Shown: positions 22,025 to 34,226, counted from the first letter of the stretch. The stretch: DNA of 46,544 nt from Candidatus Krumholzibacteriia bacterium (GCA_029932915.1 JAOZPE010000017.1:12836-59379), one strand, 5' to 3'. The notes: generated from the sequence alone by a model not told the origin. Translations and numbers: made by a program.

Positions 22025-24904
22025 ATGCGCGTTCGTCCTGTTCTCCTTCCCTCCCTGTTGCCCCTCCTCGGCTGGCTGATGATCGCCCATGGAGTGGCAT
22101 CGCCGAGAGCGGTCCGGGCCGAGACGGACACCCCGGCGGTGGAGCTCTCCGTCGACACCGCCCCGGAGACCCCGCTTCCCTTCGATCCGCAGACCCTGCG
22201 GGGAAGACTGGACAACGGCCTGAGCTACTACATCCGCAGCAACCGGGAACCGCGCGAGCGCGCCGAATTGCGGCTGGTGGTGAACGCAGGCAGCGTGCTG
22301 GAGGACGACGACCAGCAGGGCCTCGCCCACTTCGTCGAACACATGGCGTTCAACGGCACTGCCCACTTCGCCCACAACGAACTCATCGACTACCTCGAAC
22401 GCACCGGCATGGAGTTCGGGCCGGACGTCAATGCCTACACCTCCTTCGACGAGACCATCTTCATGCTCACCGTCCCCACCGACGACGATTCGCTGTTGTG
22501 GACGGGCCTGCAGATCCTCCGCGACTGGGCGGGATCGCTCAGTTTCCTGCCCGAGGAGATCGACAAGGAACGAGGGGTGGTCATCGAGGAATGGCGTCGG
22601 GGGCTCGGCGCCTCCCAGCGTGTGCGCGACCAGGTGTATCCCATCCTGTACGAGGGCTCGCGCTATGCGCATCGTCTGCCCATCGGCAAGAAGGAGATCC
22701 TCGAACATTTCCCCTACTCGGCCCTCACCCGCTTCTACCGCGACTGGTACCGCCCCGAGCTCATGGCGGTCATCGCGGTCGGGGATTTCCCGGTGGAGAA
22801 GATGGAAGCGGAGATCCGCCGTCTCTTCACCGACCTGGGCGACCCCCCCCAGCCCCGACCCCGACCCCGTCTCACCATCCCCGCCCACCCCGCCACCCGT
22901 TTCGCGGTGGCGCGTGACGAAGAGCTCACCGTCAGCCGGGTCCAGGTGATCCTCCAGCAACCCCACCGGACACGCAGGACCGTCGGCGACTACCGCCGCA
23001 GCATGGTCGAGGGGCTGTGGTTCCGCATGCTGAACGCCCGCCTGCAAGAGCTTGTACAGAAACCCGACCCGCCCTTCGTGGCCGCCTTCGGCGGACGCGG
23101 CAATGGCATCCGCCCCGTCGACGAACTCACCCTCACCGTGATCGCCCGGGAAGGGGAGATCGACAAGGGCCTTCGGGCCCTGCTCACCGAGGCGGTGCGC
23201 GCGGCCCGCCTGGGCTTCACCGCCTCCGAGCTGGAACGGGAGAAACTGCGCCGCCTGCGGAGTCTCGAACGTCAGTTCAAGGAGCGCGAAACCACCCCGT
23301 CCTCCCGCTACGCCTCATCCCGGGCAGCGAACTTCCTCCAGGATGCTCCGGTTCCGGGCATCGAATACCTGTATGAACTCAACCGCCGCCTGCTGCCGGA
23401 CATCGACCTGGACGAGGTGAACGCAGCTGCGCCGGATTTCTTCGCCGAAGCCGACCGGGTGGTGGTGGTGACCCAGCCGGACAAGCCGGGCCTGGACACG
23501 CCTTCGCCCGAAGAGCTCCGGGCGGTCTTCAGCGCAGTGGAGGCGTCGACGCCCACTCCCTACCACGATGACACCCTCGAGGCGTCCCTGGTCGATCATC
23601 CGCCCACCGGTGGAAGCATCGTCGAGCGCGGCCAGGACGAGCAGCTGGGACTGCAATGGTGGACCCTTTCCAACGGACTGCGAGTGCTGCTGAAGCCCAC
23701 CGACTTCAAGAAGGACGAGATCCTCGTCTCCGCCTGGAGTCCGGGCGGCACCAGTCTGGGCGACGATACCACCCACTGGTCGAGCGATCTGGCGGGCAAT
23801 CTCATCCCCGCCCTGGGCATGGGTGACTTCACGCCGTCGCAGATCCGCAAGATGCTGGCCGGCAAGCAACTGTCCGTGCGCCCCTACATCGCCTCGCTCG
23901 AGGAGGGCATCAACGGCGGTTGCAGCCCCGACGATCTGCAGACCCTGTTGGAGGTGATCTACCTCTACTTCACCCGGCCTCGTCGCGACGGCGAGTTGTT
24001 CCAGGCGCTCAAGGAGCGATGGGGCGAAGTGCTGGCCAACCGCGCGGCCAATCCCGACCAGGTCTTCAGCGATTCCCTGCAGGTGATCCTCGCGTCCCAT
24101 CATCCCCGCTCGATGCCCATCACCGCCGAAGCCCTGCGCGGGGTCGATCTCGACGTGGCCTACGACTTCTTCCGCGAGCGCTTCGCCGACGCCAGCGACT
24201 TCACCTTCGTCTTCGTGGGCGCCTTCGACCCGGCCGAGCTGGAGGCTCCCGTCGCCCGGTGGCTGGGAGGACTTCCCTCGCTCCACCGCCGGGAGAGCTG
24301 GCGCGACCTGGGCATCCGCCCGCCCGACCACGTGGTCGAGAGGGTGGTGCGCCGGGGAGAGGAACCCCGCAGCCGGACCGCCATCGTCTTCACCGGCGAC
24401 TTCCAGTGGAACCGGCACAACCGTCACCTCCTGTCCTCACTGGGCCAGGTCCTGGAGATCCGCCTGCGCGAGCGCCTGCGGGAAGCGCTCTCGGGCACCT
24501 ACCGGGTCACGGTCTCGGCGAACTCCTCCCTCCGTCCCACGGCCGCCTATACCCTCCGCATCGACTTCGGCTGCGATCCCCAGCGGCTGGTCGAGCTCTC
24601 CGACGAGGTCTTCGCGATCATCGGCGAGTTGAAGCAGGACGGTCCTACTGCGGACGAGCTGGCCAAGGTACGGCAACAGCAGCAACGGCAGTACGAGGAG
24701 GGGCTGCGACGCAACGCGAGCTGGATGCGCTGGATCTCCTTCCGCGACCGCTACGGCCTCGATCAGCGCGAGCTGCTGGAGACGCCCGCTCTCATCGCTT
24801 CGCTGGATGCCGCCGGGCTGCAGGACGCCGCCCGCCGTTGGCTCGATCTCGGCCGTTACGTCCAGTTGAGCCTGCTGCCGCAGGAAACGGCCGCGGAACG
24901 CTGA
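22025..24904 (+). CDS. exported M16-family zinc protease (PqqL-like)
   Basis: A 959-aa inverzincin. The N-terminus is a signal peptide (MRVRPVLLPSLLPLLGWLMI, cleavage near residue 32). The zinc-binding motif is H102-F-V-E-H106 with the distal ligand E182 in EERGVVIEEW context, 76 residues after H106. Two M16 repeats follow the usual plan: active N-half (about 55-480), then a second half without HxxEH (about 490-950) starting WTLSNGLRVLLKPTDFKKDE. It is probably periplasmic and may clear peptides. The ATG at 22025 opens the signal peptide. An RVSANSS/RID segment near the C-terminus is normal for PqqL-like proteins. Confidence 0.9.
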   Translation: MRVRPVLLPSLLPLLGWLMIAHGVASPRAVRAETDTPAVELSVDTAPETPLPFDPQTLRGRLDNGLSYYIRSNREPRERAELRLVVNAGSVLEDDDQQGLAHFVEHMAFNGTAHFAHNELIDYLERTGMEFGPDVNAYTSFDETIFMLTVPTDDDSLLWTGLQILRDWAGSLSFLPEEIDKERGVVIEEWRRGLGASQRVRDQVYPILYEGSRYAHRLPIGKKEILEHFPYSALTRFYRDWYRPELMAVIAVGDFPVEKMEAEIRRLFTDLGDPPQPRPRPRLTIPAHPATRFAVARDEELTVSRVQVILQQPHRTRRTVGDYRRSMVEGLWFRMLNARLQELVQKPDPPFVAAFGGRGNGIRPVDELTLTVIAREGEIDKGLRALLTEAVRAARLGFTASELEREKLRRLRSLERQFKERETTPSSRYASSRAANFLQDAPVPGIEYLYELNRRLLPDIDLDEVNAAAPDFFAEADRVVVVTQPDKPGLDTPSPEELRAVFSAVEASTPTPYHDDTLEASLVDHPPTGGSIVERGQDEQLGLQWWTLSNGLRVLLKPTDFKKDEILVSAWSPGGTSLGDDTTHWSSDLAGNLIPALGMGDFTPSQIRKMLAGKQLSVRPYIASLEEGINGGCSPDDLQTLLEVIYLYFTRPRRDGELFQALKERWGEVLANRAANPDQVFSDSLQVILASHHPRSMPITAEALRGVDLDVAYDFFRERFADASDFTFVFVGAFDPAELEAPVARWLGGLPSLHRRESWRDLGIRPPDHVVERVVRRGEEPRSRTAIVFTGDFQWNRHNRHLLSSLGQVLEIRLRERLREALSGTYRVTVSANSSLRPTAAYTLRIDFGCDPQRLVELSDEVFAIIGELKQDGPTADELAKVRQQQQRQYEEGLRRNASWMRWISFRDRYGLDQRELLETPALIASLDAAGLQDAARRWLDLGRYVQLSLLPQETAAER

Positions 24905-24914
24905 GCCGGGCGAC

Positions 24915-24943
24915 TTGACCGCGCGGCCCCAAGGGCGTATTCC
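24915..24943 (+). promoter_or_regulatory. thiC promoter
   Basis: TTGACC (24915-24920), a 17-bp spacer and TATTCC (24938-24943) lie just upstream of the riboswitch; transcription would start near 24950. The -10 match is modest. Confidence 0.45.
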
Positions 24944-24947
24944 TTGA

Positions 24948-26771
<1,824 letters not shown>

Positions 26772-26886
26772 GCTCCGGTGACGGCGTTTCCACTCCACCC
26801 GATCCCTGCGCTTGCAGCGGTCGAGACTCGCTCATCCCGTCCGGTCTGCCGGTGGCCGCCACCGAGGCGAGCGTTTCCACCGAGCG

Positions 26887-27714
26887 TCAACGCCAGCCGG
26901 CCTTGAAGCGGCCTGCGCTGGAGGAGCGGTTCCCCACCGGGTCTTCGCGCGTGGTGTGATCGAGGTACAACAGTTCGTTCTGGGGATAGTCGTCCCGGTA
27001 GGCGAGACGGCGGCGAGGGATCGCGTTCACCTCGTACCACAAGGTGTCGGCGAAGTCGGCCGCCGCGGCAGCGGCTCCATCGGACTCCGTCCATCCCGGG
27101 GCCCTTTCCGTCTTCCTCCACACCCCCAAACCATCTCGCACGCGCCCGTCGAGCAGCTCGACCGCTCCCGAGACCTGCGTCTGCCGCAGAACGATCCGCC
27201 AGCAGACGAAGGTGTCGGGCGTGGAAGAAGAACCGGCCACGATCGAATCGATCCCGTCGTAGGAAAAGGCGAAGGTGAAGGTACTGCCCCGGGTATCGGT
27301 GGCGGTGGTGCTCCAGTTGCCCTCGGAAACCGGATCCAGGGGCAACCATTGAACGGGCGTGGTATAGAAGGCGGTGTCACGGGCCGCGTCGGCCCAGCCG
27401 ACGAAATCGATGCGTCCGGGCAGACCATCCTCCCGCCAGAACCAGGTCAGATCGGAATAGACCGGGCCCGACTGCCACGCCGACGGAGTCACCGAATCGT
27501 AGTAGGCCGAAAAGGCGGGCAGTCCGCCGACCTTGGTCTGCCAGGACAGGGTGTTGACGGCCAATGGCCCCACGCCGGGCAGGCGGTAGACGACATCCTC
27601 CCGGCGCGGCAGGGTCGAGGGACCACCGTCGGCGGCCATCGGGCCGCTCAAGAAGAGCGGCGACAGGCCCAGAAGGCCCGCCGCCGCCATGAGAAAGCCC
27701 CTTCGCCGGTGCAT
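26887..27714 (-). CDS. secreted protein of unknown function
   Basis: A 275-aa protein I do not recognise. The N-terminus (RRRGFLMAAAGLLGLSPLFL) is a signal peptide with an Arg-rich start. The mature part is rich in Trp, Tyr, Asp and Ser with alternating hydrophobic stretches (TFTFAFSYDGIDSIVAG, ELLDGRVRDGLGVW) that suggest a beta-sandwich. It has no Cys pair or sorting domain. The ATG lies five bases past the stop codon of the beta-helix lipoprotein gene, so it is the last gene of that operon and probably works with it at the cell surface. It converges on thiC across a 115-bp gap holding a CGGTGG-CCG-CCACCG hairpin at 26850-26864. Confidence 0.7.
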   Translation of the reverse strand: MHRRRGFLMAAAGLLGLSPLFLSGPMAADGGPSTLPRREDVVYRLPGVGPLAVNTLSWQTKVGGLPAFSAYYDSVTPSAWQSGPVYSDLTWFWREDGLPGRIDFVGWADAARDTAFYTTPVQWLPLDPVSEGNWSTTATDTRGSTFTFAFSYDGIDSIVAGSSSTPDTFVCWRIVLRQTQVSGAVELLDGRVRDGLGVWRKTERAPGWTESDGAAAAAADFADTLWYEVNAIPRRRLAYRDDYPQNELLYLDHTTREDPVGNRSSSAGRFKAGWR

Positions 27715-27716
27715 TC

Positions 27717-30011
27717 TCAGAAGCCTTCTCCACACCCCACACCCAGCGCGCCGATCTGCACCGCACAGGCGTTGTTGCCGGGAAGAAGAGGTGAGGCTGC
27801 GTCGACGGTGAACTCGCCGTTGTCCATGTCACAGAAGAGCGGATCGGCGCTGAAGCTGTTCGGACCCGGATCGGCACCCGGGCCGTAGTCGAATTCACCG
27901 TTCTGCCAGAAGTCGTCGCAATCCATCGCCACGAACGCCAGGTCGGTACCGATGAGACCGGCGGGCACATTGAAGGCGACCACGCTCTGGAAGATGCTCA
28001 TGTTGCCCGAGTCGTGGTGGATGGCGCCGCTCCCGCCTTGATTGTTGGCAACGGTGCAAGCCAACAGGGCGAGTTCCCCTCCGGGGAGATCCTGGCGGCT
28101 GAAGATCGTGGTGGCGTCCTGCCGGGTGACATCGTTCAGCTTGTTCTCGACGAGCAGGCAGCGCTCGAGAAGCAGGGAACGCGTGAGGTCGCGCGTGTAG
28201 ACCGCGGCGTTTCCGCTGATGTTCTGGCGGAAGATGCACTCGGTCACCTGAACGTCCTGACGGAGGTTGATCGCGTAGAGCGCGCCTCCCTCCTCGCTCA
28301 TGTTCGTCTCGAAGAGGACTCCCTGAAGCGTCAGGTCGGCTTCACTGAGATAGATGCCGCCGCCGCTTCCCGTCTTGGCGTCCTCGTCGCGAGCGACGTT
28401 GCCGATGAACTGGGTGCCGTCCGTGAACCCGCCATGGCCCTCGAGGATGTACACCCCACCCCCACGCTCGAACACCGCGTTTCCGTTGATGGCACAACCG
28501 GAGGCATCGAACGAACCCTCGTCGATGACCGCCAGGCCGCCACCGGAACCCATGCAGGCGTTCGAGGCGAGCTTGCCTCCGGTGAAGACGACCGAACCCG
28601 CGGACACCACGATCCCCCCGCCCAGCTCCAGCGCCGCGTTCTTCTCGACCATGCCGCCCGCGATGGTCGCGTTGGAGGTCTCCCCCACCACCGCAATGCC
28701 ACCGCCGATCTTGCCGAAGTTCAGACTGATGGTCGATGTGCCGTCGATATTCGCACTGGCCCCGTCGATCAAGGCGATGCCGCCGCCGATGGGAGCGTCC
28801 GGGTCGTCCTCGATGGGATCGTCACCCCAACCGATGCCGTTCTCCTTCAGTGAACTTCCCTGAAGTTCGACCCTCACCGTTCCCACCGCCTGGACGCCAC
28901 CGCGGAACCCTCCCTGGACGAGGGATTGGTCGAGATGGACCAACCGCGGTGACTCCGAAGCGACGGCGACGATACCGTACCCGAACTCACCGTCTGTGGA
29001 AGGACCGGTGCTCGAGATCTGTGAACTCATCAGGGAGTCGACCGATTCGGTGCTGAAGATTCCGTAGCGCGCATTCGCGTCGAGGATCACGTGGTCGAGC
29101 ACCAGTTTGCCCGACTCGACCCGGAACCCGCCCATCAGGAAGCGGCTGACCGTGAAGTCGATGAGGCTCAGCCGGCTGCTATCCACCACCGCGGCCCATC
29201 CCGACCCGCTGCGCAGCACGGTGGGAACCTCCTCGGCGACGCCGTCCAGGGTGAGGTCGCTTGCGCCCTCGAGCCACAGACTGGCTTCCTCGCTCTCGGC
29301 CGAGGTCATCCGGGTGACCGTTCCCCTGGCCCCATCGGTCATGGCGATGTCGATCACATTCGACTCGAAGAAGATCGACTCGGCCACCAGGGTACCGGTG
29401 CACCACAGAGCGGCCGAGGCCGCCGGAGGGGATCCCTCGGGGGGATCGAAACCATTGCGACGGAAGAAACACTGCCAGAGCACCAACCTGCCATCCTCCG
29501 GTGCCTTGGTTGCGCCCGCTCCCGCCAACTCGAGGCCGGCCCCCGCATTGTCCATGGCATCACACTTCCGCATCGTCACCGGCACCGTCGAGTTGGATAC
29601 CCTCACGCCGACACCCGCGTTGTTGAAGCCGAGACCCTCGAGGATCAGGCTGTCCGTAGCCGCGTAGCTGCCGCCGATCTGCACGTCCAACGCGGACCCG
29701 CCACCTGAATTGGTGAGGATGGTGTTCTCCTTGCCTGCACTCGATATGAAATGCAGAGGCTTGTCGACGACGAGCGTGCCGTCGTAGACGCCGGGAAACA
29801 CCACGATCACATAGCCGGGCTGGGCCTGCGCCACCGCGTCGACGAGCGGCGCCATGGTACCCAGACTGTCCGGGTGAACCTGGAGATCTCCATCCGGAGT
29901 CACATCGGGCAGGGGATCGGTCACTCCGCCGTCCTCATCCGAACAACCGGCCACCGCCAGGAACGCCGCCAAGAGTACCGTGACGAACCAGAATCGTCCT
30001 GTGAACTGCAT
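27717..30011 (-). CDS. parallel beta-helix surface lipoprotein
   Basis: A 764-aa lipoprotein: hydrophobic signal at 7-20 and lipobox VAGC with C23, followed by an acidic SDEDGG linker. Residues about 60-740 form a right-handed parallel beta-helix: repeated strands ending in Asn/Gly turns such as GxxxxxNxAxxGGGxxxxxG (GGGIVVSAGSVVFTGG, GNAVFERGGGVYILEG, GSGGGIYLSEADLTLQGV), the pattern of polymorphic outer-membrane proteins and pectate-lyase-like folds. No lyase catalytic set was noted, so binding or adhesion is more likely. The ATG at 30011 is preceded by AGGAG. It follows the FG-GAP gene by 44 bases. Confidence 0.85.
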   Translation of the reverse strand: MQFTGRFWFVTVLLAAFLAVAGCSDEDGGVTDPLPDVTPDGDLQVHPDSLGTMAPLVDAVAQAQPGYVIVVFPGVYDGTLVVDKPLHFISSAGKENTILTNSGGGSALDVQIGGSYAATDSLILEGLGFNNAGVGVRVSNSTVPVTMRKCDAMDNAGAGLELAGAGATKAPEDGRLVLWQCFFRRNGFDPPEGSPPAASAALWCTGTLVAESIFFESNVIDIAMTDGARGTVTRMTSAESEEASLWLEGASDLTLDGVAEEVPTVLRSGSGWAAVVDSSRLSLIDFTVSRFLMGGFRVESGKLVLDHVILDANARYGIFSTESVDSLMSSQISSTGPSTDGEFGYGIVAVASESPRLVHLDQSLVQGGFRGGVQAVGTVRVELQGSSLKENGIGWGDDPIEDDPDAPIGGGIALIDGASANIDGTSTISLNFGKIGGGIAVVGETSNATIAGGMVEKNAALELGGGIVVSAGSVVFTGGKLASNACMGSGGGLAVIDEGSFDASGCAINGNAVFERGGGVYILEGHGGFTDGTQFIGNVARDEDAKTGSGGGIYLSEADLTLQGVLFETNMSEEGGALYAINLRQDVQVTECIFRQNISGNAAVYTRDLTRSLLLERCLLVENKLNDVTRQDATTIFSRQDLPGGELALLACTVANNQGGSGAIHHDSGNMSIFQSVVAFNVPAGLIGTDLAFVAMDCDDFWQNGEFDYGPGADPGPNSFSADPLFCDMDNGEFTVDAASPLLPGNNACAVQIGALGVGCGEGF

Positions 30012-30055
30012 CGAACCACTCCTGTGTGAAGTCTGCGCCATCACGCTCCCCTTCC

Positions 30056-33000
30056 TCACTTCACCAGGACCATCTTGCGCTGGCCCATGATCTCGCCGTC
30101 GACAGCGAGGCGATAGAGATACACTCCGGCGGCCACTTCTCCGCCGTCGGCGTCACGTCCGTCCCAGACGGCCTTCTGCGGTCCCGGGGGAAGCTGAGCC
30201 TCGACAAGGGTCTTGATCCTGCGGCCCCGGACATCGAAGACCTCGAGCGTCGTCTTGCCCCCGAGGGGAAGATCGTAACGGATCTCGGTGCGGGGATTGA
30301 ACGGATTGGGGAAGTTCTGGGCGAGCAGCGGAGCGATGGCAACCGGTGTGGACGGCACATCCGTCGCCAGCAACTTCGTCGCGTCGCCTCCATTGTGGAA
30401 ATGCACGGCCACGAGGGAACTCAACTCGTCGGTGATGGCCATGTCCTGCTGTCCGTCCCCGGTGATGTCCCCGAAGGTGACATCGCTGGCAAGCTCGGCG
30501 CTCACGTACAGGAAGGGATCATCGAAGGTTCCATCGCCATGTCCGTGGCGGATGCTGGCTCCGCCCCACGCGGAAACCACCGTCACCAGATCGAGGGGGC
30601 CGTCGCCGTTGACATCGGTGAGGTAGACGCGCCGGGCGGCGAGCGAGAAGCCCGAGACGGCCGGACCGACGGTCAGGGCCGGCCCGAGCAGGAAGCTCCC
30701 ATCGCCATTGCCGAAGTAGATCACCACGTCTTCCTGGCTCTCCCGGAGGATCGCCAGATCCGGCCGACCGTCGCTGTTCACATCACCCGCGCTGACCGCG
30801 ATGGGATGTCCCTCGACGAGGAAGACCTCGGAGACCGGCGCGTCGGTGTCGACGAAGATCTCGTTGGGATCGTTCAGCAGCACGTTGACCTCGTCGCTCT
30901 CACTGTTGACGACCACCAGGTCGATTCCACCATCGCCGTCGAAGTCGGCCGCGGCCATCTTGCCTGGACCCGGGATGCCGCCCTGTCCACCCTTGTAGAG
31001 CAGGGCCAGACCGGCGTCATCACCATCGGTGCCGTCCCTGGATGCCCCGACCACCCAGTCGTCGAAACCATCGCCGTTGACATCTCCATCGCCGGCCAGT
31101 GCTCCGCCGAATTCGGCCTGATCCACGTTCCGGGTGGCGATGACCACCGCGTCATCGGTGGGAAGCGAGCCGCCCCGGATGAGGTACACCCTTCCCTTCT
31201 GGGTCGCGGTGGGGTCGATGCTGTTCACCTGGACATAGCCAGGAGCGGAGACGACGAAATCATCGAAGCCCTGCCCCGTCGGATCGCCGGCCGGCGCGAT
31301 GGCCGTACCCAGGCGCGCATCCGCGCGGCGTCCACTGACGGTGAAGTCCGGCGAGTTGTCGAAGGAAGGACCTCCGAAGTAGAGGTTGACCTGTCCACGG
31401 TCCAGGCTCGACTCGGTGTCGTAGAAGGGCGCGCCAACTCCGATGTCGGCCGCGCCGTCGCCGTTGAAATCGCCGACGCCGGCCACGGAGTATCCCAGTT
31501 GCGCCGACTTGACCTCGCCGTCGGCGACCATCACCGGGGTCGTGGTCATCGCCCCACCGGCATAGACGTAGACACGCCCCACGGCCGGTTCCTCTTCGCT
31601 CAGCTCATGGCCGGGAGCACCCACCACCAGGTCACCCACACCGTCCCCGGTGAAATCCCCCGCCATGGCCGCCGCATGGCCGAAGTAGTCCTCTGCGGCC
31701 TCGCCTTCGAGCACGAGGTCTTCGCCGGCATCGAGCCCACCCCCCCAGAACAGGTAGAGCCGTCCGCTGTTGGAACCGACGCCGTCGTAGGCCGGCGAGC
31801 CGACCACCCAGTCGTCCAGGCCGTCCCCGTTGAGATCCTGGCCGGAGGCGATGACCGCACCGAATGCCTCTCCCGCCTGACTACCCTGCCGCACCAGGTC
31901 GGCACTGCCGTCCTGGTTTCCCAGGAAGACGTAGACCGCGCCGCCGTCCTCAGCCAAAGCGTCGTTGCCGGGAGCCCCCACGAGGATGTCGTCGGAGCCG
32001 TCGTGGTCGAGATCGCCGAACGCGACCGCCGCCCCGAAGCGCTCGCCCGCCTGCTGTCCGGTCAACACCATGGCCGGCGTCTCCGAGGGCGTCGCCGATC
32101 CGAGATAGAGACGAACCGTGTCGTCCCCGGGCGATCCGACGAGCACATCGGAGAAACCGTCGCCGTTGACGTCGCCCATGGCCACCGCGGCGCCGGTCTC
32201 CGCGCCCTCGCCCGGAGACAGGTAGTACAGATCGGCATCACCGTTGACGTCGCTCGGGCCCACCGCGATGGAGATGGGGGCCTTGAAGCTGGCCGGGATG
32301 ATCGACTCGAGGCGATTGATCCGGAAGAAGTCGAGGCGACCGGTCGCGGCGCTGTAGCTCATGAGGTCGTCGACCCCGTCCCGATCGAAGTCGCCGCTGA
32401 CGACATCGGTCGGATCCTCATGGACCGAGAGACGAACCTCTCCCTTGAGCAGGGACTCCTCGCTCGGATCGGCCTGGAAGATCGACAACAGGTTGGTCGC
32501 CGAGTTCACCGTCACCACCTCGGGGAGATCGTCGGTGGTGAGGCCGGCGGTGATCATCGCCTCCGGTTCACGTCCGGTTCTCTGCTGCTCCGGCGCCGAA
32601 CTGAACCAGGGGAAATCGGCCACCCCCTTGCGGACGAGGATGGTACCGCTGCCGGTATTCATGGTGATGAGGTCGAGCAGGTCATCTCCGTTGAGATCGT
32701 CGAGCAACACCCTCAACGGACCCGACCCGGCATCCATGCGCGCCGGTTGGAAGAATGTGCTGGGCGCGCCGCCGATACCGGCTCCGTTGAGGACCATGAA
32801 GCCGTGGCTCCAGTACGAGGTGACGATGAGATCGGGATACCCGTCCCCGTCCACCTGAGCACTCGTGACGCCCATGGGACGGTAACCGCCGTAGTAGAGA
32901 CGCTCGGCCTGGAAGGTCCCCAGGTAGCTTCCCTGACGCACGCCCACCTGGTCGATGTCCTCGAGGGTGTAGACGAGGTCGGGCCGACCGTCGACGTTGA

Positions 33001-33958
33001 AGTCGCCGAACATCACCGAGCGCGGATTTCCCTCGGTGCTGATCGCTTCGACCGGCTCGAAGAGCTCTCCACGTTCCGTCGCCTCCGAGCTGGTCAACAG
33101 GAGACCGATGGTGTCGTCGTAGTAGTTCGCCACTGCGATATCGTCGATACCGTCCTCCACCGCGCCGACTGCGCCCGCCACAGGGCGGCTTCCCGCGTCG
33201 ATGAAGCCGTGGAAGGTGAGCGTCCCATCGGCCGCCCCGAGGTACACAGCCACATCGTCCGACAGGAAATCGACGATCGCGAGATCCTTGAAACCGTCGG
33301 CGTCGAAGTCACCGGTGACCATGTCGATGGGCCGGTTGCCCGCGTCGATCACCACGTTCGAGGCGAATCCCCCGCTGCCGTCGCCGTAGAAGATGCTGAC
33401 GTTGTCCGACCAGTAGTTCGCCACCGCGATGTCATCGTTGCCGTCGCCGTCGAGGTCCTCGAAGATCGCCGCCACCGGATAGTCCCAGACACCCGGGGTC
33501 GCGCCGGCATAGAAGGTGCCGTCGGGTGTCCCGCCGGGCGTCATGGCGATCCATACCGAGAAGCGGTTGAGTGCGCCCTCGGTCACCACCAGGTCGAGCG
33601 CCCCGTCGTTGTTCAGATCGCCGGCAGCGATATCCCACGGTTCCTCACCGACCACGAAACTCGATGCCAATCGGAAACTTCCGTCGCCCACTCCGGAGAC
33701 CGTATTGGCCAGGAAGACGGTGACGGTGTGTGCCGAGAAGCTCGTCACCGCCAGGTCCATGACGCCGTCGGCGTTGAAATCGCCCTTGGCGACGGCGGTG
33801 GGATGGGGATCGGTGGGTTGGAGCAGCCCCGGGTAGTCCGAGCCGGCCAGGGCAGCAGCCGGGATTGCCAGAACCATCGAAAGAAGCAGGAGTGACGGCC
33901 GCAGCGCGCGTCGGCTCAGCGCTGTCAACCAGGTCTCCTCACCGTGACTCGCAAACAT
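30056..33958 (-). CDS. secreted FG-GAP/VCBS-repeat protein with C-terminal sorting domain
   Basis: A 1300-aa exported protein. A signal peptide spans about residues 18-40 (LRPSLLLLSMVLAIPAAALA). The body consists of VCBS/FG-GAP repeats with Ca2+-binding loops of the form DxNxDGxxDLxV (GDFNADGVMDLAV, GDLNNDGALDLVV, GDVNGDGFSDVLVG, GDFNGDGAADIGVG); the middle part resembles integrin-alpha propeller blades. The last 90 residues are a type-A sorting/FlgD-like domain: NFPNPFNPRTEIRYDLP ... GVYLYRLAVDG ... KMVLVK. The ATG at 33958 has GGAGG upstream. It heads a probable three-gene operon of surface proteins. Ligand binding or adhesion is inferred from the fold. Confidence 0.88.
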   Translation of the reverse strand: MFASHGEETWLTALSRRALRPSLLLLSMVLAIPAAALAGSDYPGLLQPTDPHPTAVAKGDFNADGVMDLAVTSFSAHTVTVFLANTVSGVGDGSFRLASSFVVGEEPWDIAAGDLNNDGALDLVVTEGALNRFSVWIAMTPGGTPDGTFYAGATPGVWDYPVAAIFEDLDGDGNDDIAVANYWSDNVSIFYGDGSGGFASNVVIDAGNRPIDMVTGDFDADGFKDLAIVDFLSDDVAVYLGAADGTLTFHGFIDAGSRPVAGAVGAVEDGIDDIAVANYYDDTIGLLLTSSEATERGELFEPVEAISTEGNPRSVMFGDFNVDGRPDLVYTLEDIDQVGVRQGSYLGTFQAERLYYGGYRPMGVTSAQVDGDGYPDLIVTSYWSHGFMVLNGAGIGGAPSTFFQPARMDAGSGPLRVLLDDLNGDDLLDLITMNTGSGTILVRKGVADFPWFSSAPEQQRTGREPEAMITAGLTTDDLPEVVTVNSATNLLSIFQADPSEESLLKGEVRLSVHEDPTDVVSGDFDRDGVDDLMSYSAATGRLDFFRINRLESIIPASFKAPISIAVGPSDVNGDADLYYLSPGEGAETGAAVAMGDVNGDGFSDVLVGSPGDDTVRLYLGSATPSETPAMVLTGQQAGERFGAAVAFGDLDHDGSDDILVGAPGNDALAEDGGAVYVFLGNQDGSADLVRQGSQAGEAFGAVIASGQDLNGDGLDDWVVGSPAYDGVGSNSGRLYLFWGGGLDAGEDLVLEGEAAEDYFGHAAAMAGDFTGDGVGDLVVGAPGHELSEEEPAVGRVYVYAGGAMTTTPVMVADGEVKSAQLGYSVAGVGDFNGDGAADIGVGAPFYDTESSLDRGQVNLYFGGPSFDNSPDFTVSGRRADARLGTAIAPAGDPTGQGFDDFVVSAPGYVQVNSIDPTATQKGRVYLIRGGSLPTDDAVVIATRNVDQAEFGGALAGDGDVNGDGFDDWVVGASRDGTDGDDAGLALLYKGGQGGIPGPGKMAAADFDGDGGIDLVVVNSESDEVNVLLNDPNEIFVDTDAPVSEVFLVEGHPIAVSAGDVNSDGRPDLAILRESQEDVVIYFGNGDGSFLLGPALTVGPAVSGFSLAARRVYLTDVNGDGPLDLVTVVSAWGGASIRHGHGDGTFDDPFLYVSAELASDVTFGDITGDGQQDMAITDELSSLVAVHFHNGGDATKLLATDVPSTPVAIAPLLAQNFPNPFNPRTEIRYDLPLGGKTTLEVFDVRGRRIKTLVEAQLPPGPQKAVWDGRDADGGEVAAGVYLYRLAVDGEIMGQRKMVLVK

Positions 33959-34226
33959 TCTTGCCTCCGAGGCGATCGAGGGCGGGTCTTGATCGCGGGA
34001 TCTGCGTCGTGTGGAAAAGACGAACGAGATGCGATTCGCTGCGGACCATGAAGCACGCCGTCGCAAGGAACGACGTCCTGGCGGGGTTCACCGGTCCCGT
34101 GGCGGTGTCCAAAGGTACACCATCGCATCGCAGGTCTCAACTTGCCAAAGATACGGAACGGGCGGCCGTGGGGAAAAGGCGGAACGCCGAAAAAGGGGCG
34201 CGAAGGCGAATCGGGACGTCTGCCCC

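Noticed and set aside
30026-33895. A 1289-codon open frame on the + strand opposite the FG-GAP gene
   Set aside because: It mirrors the third-position GC bias of the real gene, has no family motifs, signal or ribosome site, and its His/Asp/Arg-rich composition is typical of antisense frames in GC-rich DNA.
33959-34226. A cyclic-di-GMP or other riboswitch upstream of the FG-GAP gene
   Set aside because: The conserved core sequences of known classes were not found; only short GC stems and a GGCG-TTC-CGCC-TTTT hairpin are visible.
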